From: Pseudomonadota bacterium
GTDB lineage: Bacteria > Myxococcota_A > Polyangia > Polyangiales > Polyangiaceae
DNA length: 64,000 nucleotides
Reading direction: 5' to 3'
Assembly (NCBI GenBank): GCA_023423895.1
Contig: JAFAER010000115.1
Coordinates: 33,639 to 97,638 of the forward strand
The translations under genes were made by a program, and so were the position numbers. Positions 25,967-34,719 of the stretch are shown here, piece by piece (the first letter of the stretch is position 1; each line of letters begins with the position of its first letter). A model generated the notes under the pieces. The model had not been told where the DNA came from and did not search any database. It was given only the letters and a program-made list of their open reading frames with translations.

Positions 25967-26677
25967 CTATCTGTAACCCGCGACGAGCGCCTGAGCCAAT
26001 AGACCCCAGCCGTCGATGGCGACGAACAGGAGAAGCTTGAACGGCAGGCTCACCTGCGTCGGACTCAGCATCTGCATGCCGAGCGCGAGGAGCACGTTCG
26101 ACACGACCAGGTCGATGACGAGAAACGGCAGGTAGATCAGAAAGCCGATCGCGAAGGCCTCGGTGAGCTCGGTGACGACGAACGCCGGCACGAGGACCGA
26201 GAGATCGTCGGCGCCGACCTGCGCGCGCTCCGGCTCCTGCCGAGCGCCCTTCGCGACGACGAAGAACCGAACGCGTTCCTTCTCCGCCGAGTTCGCCTTC
26301 AGGAACTCGCGAATCGGCTCGCGAACGGCGTCGACTCCCTTCTCGACGAGGTACGTCGTGTCCTGGTTCTTTCCCTGCGCGAGCGGCGCGGCCTTGTCGA
26401 AGATGCGCTGGCCCACGGGCGCCATCGCGATCAGCGCGAGCGAGGTCGCCAGCGCCATCACGACGGTGTTCGATGGCACTCCCTGCGCTCCGATGGCGCT
26501 ACGGACGATCTGGAGCACCGTCGAGATCTTCACGAAGGCGGTGACGCCCATGAAGACGAACGGCACCAGCGAGACCAGCGCGAGCGCGACGACGAGGGCG
26601 ATCGGTTTGCCGAGCAGGTCGTCGACGCGGATCCCGCCGGCATCGCCAGGCGCGAGCGCGAACGCGAACGCCGTCAT
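25967..26677 (-). CDS. fliP: FliP/SctR-type export-gate membrane protein
   Basis: The protein has 236 residues, the normal FliP length. Transmembrane helices are at about 25-55 and 75-95, then two helices in the C-terminal third. The core motif VPFVFMGVTAFVKISTVLQIVRSAIGAQGVPSN, given here as one region at residues 39-71, corresponds to the FliP/SctR signature around conserved Lys, Arg and Pro-Ser-Asn. The C-terminal VPAFVVTELTEAFAIGF and the segment at about residues 189-199 (LVVSNVLLALG) are also typical. It forms the export gate of flagella or type III secretion systems. It overlaps the FliO-like gene by four bases. No other flagellar or T3SS gene is in the window. Confidence 0.9.
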   Translation of the reverse strand: MTAFAFALAPGDAGGIRVDDLLGKPIALVVALALVSLVPFVFMGVTAFVKISTVLQIVRSAIGAQGVPSNTVVMALATSLALIAMAPVGQRIFDKAAPLAQGKNQDTTYLVEKGVDAVREPIREFLKANSAEKERVRFFVVAKGARQEPERAQVGADDLSVLVPAFVVTELTEAFAIGFLIYLPFLVIDLVVSNVLLALGMQMLSPTQVSLPFKLLLFVAIDGWGLLAQALVAGYR

Positions 26678-27075
26678 GCGCGATCGTCCTCGCTGCTGGC
26701 GCCCGGACGTTCGCTACGCGCTCCGCCGTTCGTGACGGCCGGCGACCGGTCCGCGGGACGACCGAGGACGCGCGCAAGGACGTCCGAGAACGGAGCCGCC
26801 TCCGACTTCGACGCGACGGGAATGTCTCCGGCGGGCAGCTCTCCGAGCTTCGTGAAGCCAGCCTCGGACGCGCCGACGACGATGACGTGTTCGGCCACCT
26901 TCACGAGGTAGATCGATCGCCGCGCATCGAGAGGGAGCATGCCGACGAGCTCGATGGGCCCACGCGGCCTGCCCACGCCCAGCCGGCGGGCGCCGTAGAG
27001 GACGACGAACGCGATCGCGCACACCGCGAGCAACGTCACGATCGTCTGGACCATGTACCCCGCGTATGACCCCAC
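26674..27075 (-). CDS. fliO: FliO-like membrane protein
   Basis: A single N-terminal transmembrane helix (IVTLLAVCAIAFVVLYGARRL) is followed by a cytoplasmic domain. Its sequence PIELVGMLPLDARRSIYLVKV, then EHVIVVGASEAGFTKLGEL, is the FliO/MopB signature. FliO assists assembly of the FliP ring. The GTG at 27075 is preferred because GGGGAG precedes it by five bases; the frame is open to 27111. ATGA overlap with the fliP-like gene shows coupling. The fusion-free fliO-fliP order matches flagellar operons rather than type III virulence operons, which lack FliO. Confidence 0.82.
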   Translation of the reverse strand: MGSYAGYMVQTIVTLLAVCAIAFVVLYGARRLGVGRPRGPIELVGMLPLDARRSIYLVKVAEHVIVVGASEAGFTKLGELPAGDIPVASKSEAAPFSDVLARVLGRPADRSPAVTNGGARSERPGASSEDDRA

Positions 27076-27331
27076 TGCGCGCTCCCCGTAGATCGGGCGG
27101 ATGGCCGCCACCGCCCCTCGCGCACCAGACCATCGACGAGGGCGAGCCTCGGGTCAACCCTTCTCGTCGCGGCGAACGTGGAATCTGTCGAAGTCGCGTC
27201 GACGCGGGCAGCGTTCCGGTACAGCGACGATGCGCGATGCGATGCGATGTGATGGCCGGCGACCCGTCGAGGCAGCGGCAGTGAATCCGGCGCTGGCTCA
27301 CCGGTACGGATTCTGCTGACGACGCGAGCTC

Positions 27332-27667
27332 ATGCCCGACAAGAAGACCGTGCTCGGCTTCGCGATCGGCGTGGGATGCACGCTCGTCGCGCCGCTTGCC
27401 GTCTCGATCTGCGCACCTGCCGTGCGACCACTCGCGAAGAGCGTCCTCAAGCGGTCGCTCCTCGCCGCGAACACCGTGCTCGAGAAGCTCGCCGTCGCCG
27501 CGGAGAGCATCACCGATCTCATCGCGGAGGTCCGCTCCGAGGTCGACGAGGAGCTGCTTCGCAAGGGCCCACCTGCCGCTCCCGCGCACGTTCACGGCGA
27601 CGGAGCGAGCATCGAGGCAGAAGCGAACGGGCTCGCGGAGCCGACGCGACCAGGAGCACGGGGATGA
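27332..27667 (+). CDS. DUF5132-like single-pass membrane protein
   Basis: The protein has 111 residues. MPDKKTVLGFAIGVGCTLVAPL begins a hydrophobic N-terminal helix (about residues 7-28), followed by an amphipathic helical region (LAKSVLKRSLLAANTVLEK to ITDLIAEVRSEVDEELL) and a loose tail. This organisation matches small DUF5132 proteins, which tend to be found beside P-type ATPases and HMA-like proteins. Its stop overlaps the next start (ATGA), so the two are made together. The role is unknown, possibly a membrane accessory to the ATPase encoded nearby. Confidence 0.7.
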   Translation: MPDKKTVLGFAIGVGCTLVAPLAVSICAPAVRPLAKSVLKRSLLAANTVLEKLAVAAESITDLIAEVRSEVDEELLRKGPPAAPAHVHGDGASIEAEANGLAEPTRPGARG

Positions 27668-28164
27668 CCGTCGCAGCCTACGTGGTCCATGCGACAACCG
27701 GGCGGGCGCGTCTCCGGCTGCCTTCGGTCAAAGGCGACGACCGCTTCTTCGGACGCTTGAGGGACGAGCTCCGTCGTCTCGCGGGTGTCGAGGACGTGCA
27801 CGTCAACGCTCTCACCGGCAGCGTCCTCGTCCGCTACTCCGGCGACTTCGCCGCCATCGCCCGCGATGCCCATGAGCACGACCTGTTCGACGTCGAGGCT
27901 CCTCCCGCCACGGCAGACGCCGAGCCGCCGCCATCGCCCACGGCGGCACGCGCGACCGAGCACGTCCGTGCTTTCCTCGTCCGCACCGACGGGATGATCC
28001 GCCGCCGGACGAAAGGCGCGGTCGATCTCCGGCTCGTCACGTTCGCGGCGCTCGTCAGTGGCAGCGCCTATCAGCTCGCCCGCGGCAACTTCCTGCCCGC
28101 TGGCGGCACGATGCTCGTGCAAGCGATGAACGTCCTCTTCGGCAGGATCGAGGACGAGGAGTGA
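27664..28164 (+). CDS. HMA-like domain protein without CxxC metal motif
   Basis: The protein has 166 residues. The N-terminal domain (YVVHATTGRARLRLPSVKG to GVEDVHVNALTGSVLVRYSGD) has the beta-alpha-beta plan of a heavy-metal-associated domain. It lacks the MxCxxC metal-binding loop and contains no Cys. The C-terminal half (VDLRLVTFAALVSGSAYQLA, then GNFLPAGGTMLVQAMNVLFG) is hydrophobic and probably membrane-embedded. The same GRxRLRxP pattern begins the N-terminal domain of the P-type ATPase encoded at 29389-32526. The ATG at 27664 is fixed by overlap with the upstream gene. Confidence 0.78.
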   Translation: MTVAAYVVHATTGRARLRLPSVKGDDRFFGRLRDELRRLAGVEDVHVNALTGSVLVRYSGDFAAIARDAHEHDLFDVEAPPATADAEPPPSPTAARATEHVRAFLVRTDGMIRRRTKGAVDLRLVTFAALVSGSAYQLARGNFLPAGGTMLVQAMNVLFGRIEDEE

Positions 28165-28237
28165 AGCCGTCCATCGGACACTCGGCTTGCCAGGCCAGCC
28201 CGGCGTCTCCGAATGCGCGAGCTCGATGTGCCGGAGC

Positions 28238-29428
28238 TCAATGCCCCAGGAGCGCGTCGATCTTGTTCGTCGCCTCCCATGGCAGCGCGAGATCGGGCCG
28301 CCCGACGTGGCCATAAGCTGCCAGCTTCTCGAAGAGCTCACCGTGCTCGGCGCGCGGGAGCTCTCGGAGCCGGAGCTCCTTGATGATCGCACCGACGCGG
28401 AGATCGAACACCTCTTCGATCCGGTGGACGAGCGCTTCGTCGGGCATCTTTCCCGTGCCGAGGGTGTCGACGTGCACGCTCACCGGTCGCGTCGAGCCGA
28501 TCGAGTAGCTGAGCTGGACCTCGCACGCCTCCGCGAGCTTCGCAGCGACGACGTTCTTCGCGACCCACCGCGCGGCGTAGGCGCCGATGCGATCGATGCG
28601 GCCGGGATCTTTTCCGCTGAGCGCCGCCCCGCTGTCGCGCGCGAACGCGCCGTACGTGTCGTCCGCCGTCTTGCGACCGGTGAGCCCCGCGTGCATTGCA
28701 GGACCACCGTTCGTGCTTCCCTCCGGGTTGATCATGATGCTGGTGTGCTCGTCGGGGCGGAGCGCCTCGTCTGCGAAAACCGGTGCGACGATGTGATCGC
28801 GGACGTCCTGGCACAGCCGCGCCGTCTTGGGCGCTGCCTTCGACGACGACGGCGCCGCGATGATCGTCAGCCCGAAGATGCGGACCGGTCTGCCGCCACG
28901 TAGCTCGATGGCGACCTGGGTCTTTCCGTCGGGCGAGAGATAGCCGAGGCTGTTTTTCTGCGCGAGCGCGATGCGACGGGCGAGCTTGTGAGCGAGCCAG
29001 ATCGGCAATGGCATGAGCGCGGCGGTGTGCGTGCACGCGAAGCCGAACAGCGTTGCCTGGTTCTCCGCGATCATCGTGGCGATCGCGTCCTCGTCGAGCC
29101 GTTCGTGCACGCGAGGAGTGCCCTGATCGGAGAGCTCGTTGATGCTCGTCATCACGGTGCACGTGCGCGCGTCGAGCTCGCTCGTGGGATACCCCGTCCG
29201 ACGGATGACGTCGCGCACGAGCAGCGGGACGTCCACGTGCGCGCGGGAGCGGAGCTTGAGCGACACGAAGACGATGCCCGTGGAGACGGCGCACTCCGCT
29301 GCGACACGCGATGCAGGATCGTGCACGAGGTAGCGCCCGACGATGGCATCGCTCATGCGGTCGCAGAGCTTGTCGGGGTGGCCTTCGGTCACGGATTCGG
29401 ACGTGAAGACATAGCTGGACTCACGCAT
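28238..29428 (-). CDS. metK: Divergent S-adenosylmethionine synthetase paralogue
   Basis: The protein has 396 residues, the usual MetK length. Typical parts are FTSESVTEGHPDKLCDRMSDAI, MPLPIWLAHKLARRIA, LGYLSPDGKTQVAIEL, AGLTGRK, SGKDP and YAARWVAKNVVAA. Several positions near the active site differ from canonical MetK. The INPxGRFVxGGP segment is shortened to INPEGSTNGGP. The Asp before the xGLTGRK segment is His (GGPAMHAGLTGRK). The HGGGAFSGKDP loop is DSGAALSGKDP. It may be an active but altered enzyme or use a different substrate. The ATG lies 40 bases inside the end of the ATPase gene on the same strand, so they are likely one operon. Confidence 0.85.
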   Translation of the reverse strand: MRESSYVFTSESVTEGHPDKLCDRMSDAIVGRYLVHDPASRVAAECAVSTGIVFVSLKLRSRAHVDVPLLVRDVIRRTGYPTSELDARTCTVMTSINELSDQGTPRVHERLDEDAIATMIAENQATLFGFACTHTAALMPLPIWLAHKLARRIALAQKNSLGYLSPDGKTQVAIELRGGRPVRIFGLTIIAAPSSSKAAPKTARLCQDVRDHIVAPVFADEALRPDEHTSIMINPEGSTNGGPAMHAGLTGRKTADDTYGAFARDSGAALSGKDPGRIDRIGAYAARWVAKNVVAAKLAEACEVQLSYSIGSTRPVSVHVDTLGTGKMPDEALVHRIEEVFDLRVGAIIKELRLRELPRAEHGELFEKLAAYGHVGRPDLALPWEATNKIDALLGH

Positions 29429-32400
29429 GGCCAATCTCCGTTCGTCGAAGGATGACGGCGCCGCACGACCTTGAGCGCCTCGTTCGCGAGCAGCGGAAGC
29501 ACGGAGCCGAGACCGATGACCCCCCAGTCCCCGACCGTGAGCGGGACGGTACCGAGGATGCGGCGTGTGGCCGGCAAGAGAGAGCCGAGGAGCTGAAGCC
29601 CGGTCGTGAATGCGATGCTCAATGGGATGTAACGATTCCTGGCCAACGAATGTGCGTCCCGGACGTCGAAGATCGAGTGCTCGGTCGATCGAGAGCTGAT
29701 CGTGTGGAGCAGCTGCGCGCACGCCAGCGTCGTGAACGCGATCGTGCCGTTCCGACCTGGACTTCCGCCCCGAAGCGCGCTCCATGCCGACGCGCCGATG
29801 GCTCCGCTCGTGATGATGCCACCTTCGATCGCGATGCCGCCAAGCTCTCGCTGTGAGAACATCGGCTGCCCCTTGCGCCGCGGCGGCCACGACAACACGT
29901 CCGATTCGGGTGGCTCGACGGCGAGCGCGAGCTCGGGGAGAACGTCGGTCAGGAGATTGATCCAGAGGAGCTGGATGGGCGTCAGCGTCGTGCCGAACCC
30001 GAAGCCGACCTGCGCCGTCGTGAGGAGGATCTCGCCGAGGTTGGTCGCGAGGATGAAGTGAACGGCCTTCTTGATGTCCGCCTGGATCGTCCGGCCCTGC
30101 TCGATCGCCGGCAGCATGCTGGCGAGGTCGTCGTTCTTGAGGACGATGGCCGCGACCTCGCGGGCCGCCGGGGTGCCGGCGGCCCCCATGGCGACGCCGA
30201 CGTCTGCCGCCTTGAGCGCAGGGCTGTCGTTCACACCGTCGCCCGTCATCGCCACGACGAGCCCCGATGACTGCAGCGCTTGAACGATCGCGAGCTTGTG
30301 CGTCGGGCTGACGCGCGAGAAGACCTGGACGCGGCGCGAGAGCGACCGGAGGACCTCGGGCTGGAGCTCCTCGAGTGCCGTCGAGTCGAGCACCTCGAGC
30401 TGACCATCACGGCCGAGGCCGATGCGCCGCGCGATAGAAATTGCGGTCGCGCTCTGATCCCCCGTGATCATCGCCGTCGCGATCCCCGCGTGATGAAGGC
30501 GTTTCAGCGTGTCTTCGATGCCGGCGCGCGGCGGGTCGGTCATGCCGACGAGGCCGAGCCAAACGAGCTGCTTGGCCTCGACCGCGTCGGGCGTCCGAGC
30601 GTAGGCGACGCCGAGCACGCGCAACGCATCGCCGGCCATCCGCTCGTTCTCCGAGATGACCGCTTCGCGCGCGTCGGGGTCGAGCGCGACCTCCGCGCCG
30701 TTCGTTCGGATGCGGTCGCACAGCGAGAGCACGTCCGTCGGGCGTCCTTTCAGCGCGAGCAGCGTGGCTTCCGCGCCGTCATCGAGCTCGAACGTGTGGA
30801 GTGTGTCCATCCACATCCGGGTGGCCGAACGTTCGCGGACGCGGACGACCGGATGACGCGCCCGCAGCTCGGTGATGTCGAGGCCCGCGTCGATCGCGAG
30901 CCGCGCGAGCGCCACCTCCGTCGGCGTCCCGCGGAGCGCGGGCTTCCCATCGGCCTCGCTCGCGTCGGTGTCGACGGTCACTGCGCTGCAGAGCAGGAGC
31001 ACTCGAAGTAGCATGGCGAGGCCAGAATCCTCTGACGGCGACGCCGGCAGGTCGCCGTCGACGAGGAGCCCGCCGCGCACGACGAGCGGACGACCGCCCG
31101 AGAACACCTCGAGGACCGACATGCGGTTTTCGGTGACGGTGCCCGTCTTGTCGAAGCAGATGATCTCGACGGCGCCGAGCGTCTCGATCGCGTCGAGACG
31201 ACGCACGAGCACCCCGGCGCCGCGCATCCGGCGGATGCCGAGGGCGAGCGTCGTCGTCGCCACGGTCGGCAGCCCTTCGGGGACAGCGGCCACCGCGAGC
31301 GAGAGCGCCGTCTGGAGCATCTGCACGATCCCGTGCCCGCGCAGCCACCCCATGACGAAGACGCCGCCGCACACTGCTCCGCAGATCAGCGCGAGCTGAG
31401 TGCCGAGATGCGCGAGCTGCATCTGCATCGGCGTCGCCGGCGGTTCGAGCGCGCCGGCCATCGACTGGATCCGTCCGAGCTCCGTCGAAGCGCCAGTCGC
31501 CACGACCACCCCTACGGCTCGCCCGCCGGTGACGAGCGTTCCGCGAAATGCCATGTCGAGGTGCTCTGCAAGCGGGACGTAACCTTCGATCGTGATCCGG
31601 GCAGCGTCCTTCGTGACCGGCGCGCTCTCACCAGTGAGGCTCGACTCGTCGATCGTGAGCTCGTCGCACGACAGGAGCCGGACGTCCGCCGGCACGAGCA
31701 TCGCGCGTTCGAGGATGATCACGTCTCCCGGGACCAGCTCTTCGGCGTCGATCTCGACACAGCTTCCTCCGCGGCGAACGCGTGCCGTGCGTCGCGCCGG
31801 GCGCTCCAGCTCGAGGATGGTGCGCTCCGCGCCGCTCTCGGTCACGGTGCCGATCGCCGCATTCGCGACGACGACCACCCCGATCGCGAGCGCATCGGCG
31901 ACCCCTCCTGTGGCGAGAGAGACGACGGCGCTGCCGAGGAGCAAGAGCAACGGCACGCTCTTCAGTTGCTCGACCGCGATCGCGATCACGCTCCGCGGTT
32001 CACGAACCTCGAGGACGTTGCGACCGTAACGCTCGAGACGTGTGGCTGCGCCCGCACCGTCGAGCCCGGCCTCCGCGGTCTCGAGCAAGGCCATCACTTC
32101 GGCGGCATCGAGCCGATGCCACGCCGAACGATGCTGGTCCTCGGGGGCAGCGGCCGCAGGTGACGCTCGAGCCTGACCACGAAGCGACGCCCGGAGCGCC
32201 CGCAGATGTTCTGCCGCGCGGACGCCGCGCGAACGCCTGCGTCGTGGGTGCGCGGCACGTGTCTCCGACGCCGGCGCGAACGCCGCGGCGAGCGCCTCCG
32301 CGATCGCCGCCGCGATGGAGGTGGGCGTCAGGTCTCGCTCGTAGCGGATGAGCAGAGTCGCGGTTCGCGGGTCCACCTTCACCGAGAGAACACCGCCGAC

Positions 32401-32526
32401 GCTGCCCGCTCGCTGCTCGACCCGCTCGGCCAGGTCGGCGCGACGATAAACCTCCGGCGCACGAAGGCGCAGGCGGCCCGGCAATACGTGTTGCACATCG
32501 ATCATCCGCGAACCGACTGCCGTCAT
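29389..32526 (-). CDS. Type-II P-type cation ATPase with N-terminal HMA-like domain
   Basis: The protein has about 1045 residues. The ATG at 32526 (MTAVGSRMIDVQHVLPGRLRLRAP) follows GGAG; the frame extends to 32601. Residues about 8-80 form an HMA-like domain without Cys. A cation-ATPase N-terminal segment (WHRLDAAEVMALLETAEAGLDG), the actuator loop LTGES, TM4 PEGLP, the phosphorylation motif FDKTGT, the ATP-binding region and the hinge MTGDGVNDSPALKAADVG follow. PEGLP and the C-terminal four-helix region place it near SERCA/PMR1-like calcium or manganese pumps rather than P1B heavy-metal pumps. The ion cannot be told from sequence. It is coupled with the divergent metK gene. Confidence 0.9.
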   Translation of the reverse strand: MTAVGSRMIDVQHVLPGRLRLRAPEVYRRADLAERVEQRAGSVGGVLSVKVDPRTATLLIRYERDLTPTSIAAAIAEALAAAFAPASETRAAHPRRRRSRGVRAAEHLRALRASLRGQARASPAAAAPEDQHRSAWHRLDAAEVMALLETAEAGLDGAGAATRLERYGRNVLEVREPRSVIAIAVEQLKSVPLLLLLGSAVVSLATGGVADALAIGVVVVANAAIGTVTESGAERTILELERPARRTARVRRGGSCVEIDAEELVPGDVIILERAMLVPADVRLLSCDELTIDESSLTGESAPVTKDAARITIEGYVPLAEHLDMAFRGTLVTGGRAVGVVVATGASTELGRIQSMAGALEPPATPMQMQLAHLGTQLALICGAVCGGVFVMGWLRGHGIVQMLQTALSLAVAAVPEGLPTVATTTLALGIRRMRGAGVLVRRLDAIETLGAVEIICFDKTGTVTENRMSVLEVFSGGRPLVVRGGLLVDGDLPASPSEDSGLAMLLRVLLLCSAVTVDTDASEADGKPALRGTPTEVALARLAIDAGLDITELRARHPVVRVRERSATRMWMDTLHTFELDDGAEATLLALKGRPTDVLSLCDRIRTNGAEVALDPDAREAVISENERMAGDALRVLGVAYARTPDAVEAKQLVWLGLVGMTDPPRAGIEDTLKRLHHAGIATAMITGDQSATAISIARRIGLGRDGQLEVLDSTALEELQPEVLRSLSRRVQVFSRVSPTHKLAIVQALQSSGLVVAMTGDGVNDSPALKAADVGVAMGAAGTPAAREVAAIVLKNDDLASMLPAIEQGRTIQADIKKAVHFILATNLGEILLTTAQVGFGFGTTLTPIQLLWINLLTDVLPELALAVEPPESDVLSWPPRRKGQPMFSQRELGGIAIEGGIITSGAIGASAWSALRGGSPGRNGTIAFTTLACAQLLHTISSRSTEHSIFDVRDAHSLARNRYIPLSIAFTTGLQLLGSLLPATRRILGTVPLTVGDWGVIGLGSVLPLLANEALKVVRRRHPSTNGDWPCVSPAMSSRPNP

Positions 32527-32785
32527 CCTGAGCTCCGCCCCCGCCACATCCCCCGCTGGACCGGGCGCGTCCGTGCAATCGTCGTGACGGCCGACGTGCA
32601 TCGCCCCGTCCGTCCGCTGACCTCCGGCCGCACGACGTCCACGTGGGCCAGGCGGTCACGTGGGCCGAAGCTCTGGCGCGGCGTAGTGTCCAGTTCCTGC
32701 TGGGCTTGAGGATGCGGCCGCCTGCCCGAGCCGGATGTTGACGTGGTCCGCGAGGGGCCGTAGAGAGTGCCGCCGAGCGATCCTG

Positions 32786-34021
32786 ATGGCACTCATCGTC
32801 CAGAAGTTCGGTGGCACTTCGGTCGGATCCGTCGAGCGCATTCGCAACGTGGCGAAGCGGGCGATCGCTGCTCAGAAGGAAGGCAACGACGTCGTCGTCA
32901 TCGTCAGCGCGATGAGCGGCGAGACGAACCGCCTCCTCAAGCTCGCCCACGAGGTCGCGCCGATTCCGGAAGCGCGCGAGATGGACGTCATCGCCTCCAC
33001 GGGAGAGCAGGTCACGTCAGCGCTCCTGTCGCTCGCGATCCACTCCGAGGGCGGCCAGGCTCGATCGCTCCTCGGTCACCAGGTGAAGATCCTGACCGAC
33101 GGCGCGTTCACGAAGGCGCGCATCAAGACGATCGAAGGCTCCAAGATCTTCTCGACGGTGAAGAAGGGGCAGATCGCCGTCGTCGCTGGCTTCCAGGGCG
33201 TCGACGAGAACGGTGACATCACGACGCTCGGACGTGGCGGCTCGGACACGACGGCAGTGGCGGTCGCGGCCGCGATTGGCGCAGACGCGTGCGAGATCTA
33301 CACCGACGTCGACGGCGTCTACACGACCGACCCAAACGTCTGCCCGTCCGCGAGGAAGATCTCGAAGATCTCGTACGAGGAGATGCTCGAGCTCGCGTCG
33401 CTCGGCGCGAAGGTGCTGCAGATCCGCAGCGTGGAGATTGCGATGAAGTACGGCGTTCCGGTGCACGTCCGCAGCTCGTTCAACGACTCCCAGGGGACGT
33501 GGGTGACGGGTGAGGAGAAGTCGCTGGAGGACGTGGTCGTCGCGGGCGTCGCGTACGACAAGTCCGAGGCGCGCGTGAACGTCATCGGCATCCACGACAA
33601 GCCGGGCATCGTCGCCGAGCTCTTCAGCTCGCTCGCTGAGAAGAACGTCTCCGTCGACATGATCATCCAGAACGCGACGACCGGCATGTCCGATCGCGCC
33701 GACGTCACGTTCACGCTCGCGAAGACGGACCTCGTTCGCGCCAAGCCGTTCATCGAAGAGGTCGGCAAGCGCCTCGGCTCGCAGGAGATCCGTTACGACG
33801 AGGACATCGTGAAGGTGTCGATCGTCGGTCTCGGCATGCGCTCGCACGCCGGCATCGCCGCCAAGATGTTCCGCATCCTCGCTGGCGAGGGCATCAACAT
33901 CCAGGCGATCTCGACGAGCGAGATCAAGGTGAGCTGCCTCGTGCACCAGAAGTACACGGAGCTCGCCGTCCGCGCGCTGCACGACGGCTTCGGCCTCGCG
34001 CAGGAAAAGCCGGCGAAGTAG
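32786..34021 (+). CDS. lysC: Aspartate kinase
   Basis: This enzyme phosphorylates L-aspartate, the first step toward lysine, threonine, methionine and diaminopimelate. MALIVQKFGGTSVGSVERI is the N-terminal kinase signature. STGEQVTSALLS, TLGRGGSDTTAVA and EIYTDVDGVYTTDP complete the catalytic domain. Two ACT domains follow from about residue 265 (VNVIGIHDKPGIVAELF and VSIVGLGMRSHAGIAAKMF), giving feedback control by amino acids. Length 411 aa equals the common monofunctional class. The ATG at 32786 starts directly at the conserved motif. It is divergent from the ATPase operon and stands alone. Confidence 0.97.
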   Translation: MALIVQKFGGTSVGSVERIRNVAKRAIAAQKEGNDVVVIVSAMSGETNRLLKLAHEVAPIPEAREMDVIASTGEQVTSALLSLAIHSEGGQARSLLGHQVKILTDGAFTKARIKTIEGSKIFSTVKKGQIAVVAGFQGVDENGDITTLGRGGSDTTAVAVAAAIGADACEIYTDVDGVYTTDPNVCPSARKISKISYEEMLELASLGAKVLQIRSVEIAMKYGVPVHVRSSFNDSQGTWVTGEEKSLEDVVVAGVAYDKSEARVNVIGIHDKPGIVAELFSSLAEKNVSVDMIIQNATTGMSDRADVTFTLAKTDLVRAKPFIEEVGKRLGSQEIRYDEDIVKVSIVGLGMRSHAGIAAKMFRILAGEGINIQAISTSEIKVSCLVHQKYTELAVRALHDGFGLAQEKPAK

Positions 34022-34040
34022 AGCCCGACCGACGTTCGCC

Positions 34041-34076
34041 AAGGTGGCGGCCCGCGCCTGCGGTGCTGCCGCCTTT
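34041..34076. terminator. Weak hairpin terminator after lysC
   Basis: GGCGGC (34046-34051) pairs with GCCGCC (34068-34073), followed by TTTC on the plus strand and preceded by AAGG, which gives CCTT on the minus strand. It sits between two convergent genes. The stem is only six base pairs. Confidence 0.4.
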
Positions 34077-34092
34077 CGTCGTTCGCGACGGC

Positions 34093-34719
34093 TCAGTAGC
34101 CCCACATGTACTCGAACCGCAGGAGCACGGTCGTGTACGAGGGGTACGTGTCGAGCTTCGTGAACATGAGGTGCTGCCGCCCGGCAACACCGACGGCGAA
34201 CTGCCGATTGAGCTGGTAGTCGAGCCCGACGCCGACGGATGCGCCCGGCAGGAAGAGCGCGCTGTCCATGTTGCCGCCTGCGAGGTGGTATCCGCCGGCC
34301 TGGACGCCGACGTACGGCACCCATCGGAGGATGTCGATGACGTACGCGATGCCGGCGCCGAGCTGAGTGACCGTGGCCGGCCGGTTCTTCGGGCCGTCTG
34401 GCCCCTGGTCGGCCGCGACGAGGACGCTGCTGCCCTCGACCGTGAAGTTCCACTGGTCCGTGAGGCCGTACGCGTAATGGAGACCGCCGCCGGCCCCAAT
34501 GCTCGCCGTCGACTTGCCGTCGATCGAGAGGACGCCGAGCGCCGGCGCGAGCCCGAAATGATGCTGCCGCTCGATCGCGTGCGCGTTCGGCGCGGCGAAG
34601 GCGACGGCCGCAAACGTCAGCGCCGCAGCCTTCTTTCGGATCTCACTCGATCGCGAGGAGCTCGATGTCGAAGAGCAGCGTGGACTTGGGCGGGATCGTT
34701 CCAGGCACACCTCGGTCAC
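34093..34719 (-). CDS. Outer-membrane beta-barrel protein
   Basis: The mature part looks like an eight-stranded barrel. Alternating strands (IGAGGGLHYAYGLTDQWNFTVEG, VPYVGVQAGGYHLAGG, ASVGVGLDYQLNRQFAVGVAG) run to a C-terminal aromatic residue (FEYMWGY), the outer-membrane assembly signal. A signal peptide IRKKAAALTFAAVAFAAPNAHA precedes it. No ATG, GTG or TTG lies close before this peptide in frame. The nearest usable starts are GTG at 34710 and 34719, which overlap the end of the DsbA-FKBP gene by about 70 bases and add an unusual Ser-rich leader. The start is therefore doubtful. The function is unknown. Confidence 0.72.
   Translation of the reverse strand: MTEVCLERSRPSPRCSSTSSSSRSSEIRKKAAALTFAAVAFAAPNAHAIERQHHFGLAPALGVLSIDGKSTASIGAGGGLHYAYGLTDQWNFTVEGSSVLVAADQGPDGPKNRPATVTQLGAGIAYVIDILRWVPYVGVQAGGYHLAGGNMDSALFLPGASVGVGLDYQLNRQFAVGVAGRQHLMFTKLDTYPSYTTVLLRFEYMWGY

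Noticed and set aside
25724..27075. Start of a flagellar or type III secretion operon
   Set aside because: Only FliO and FliP homologues are present. The flanks are a poly-Ser lipoprotein, a tRNA and an unrelated membrane cluster, so a complete system cannot be claimed.
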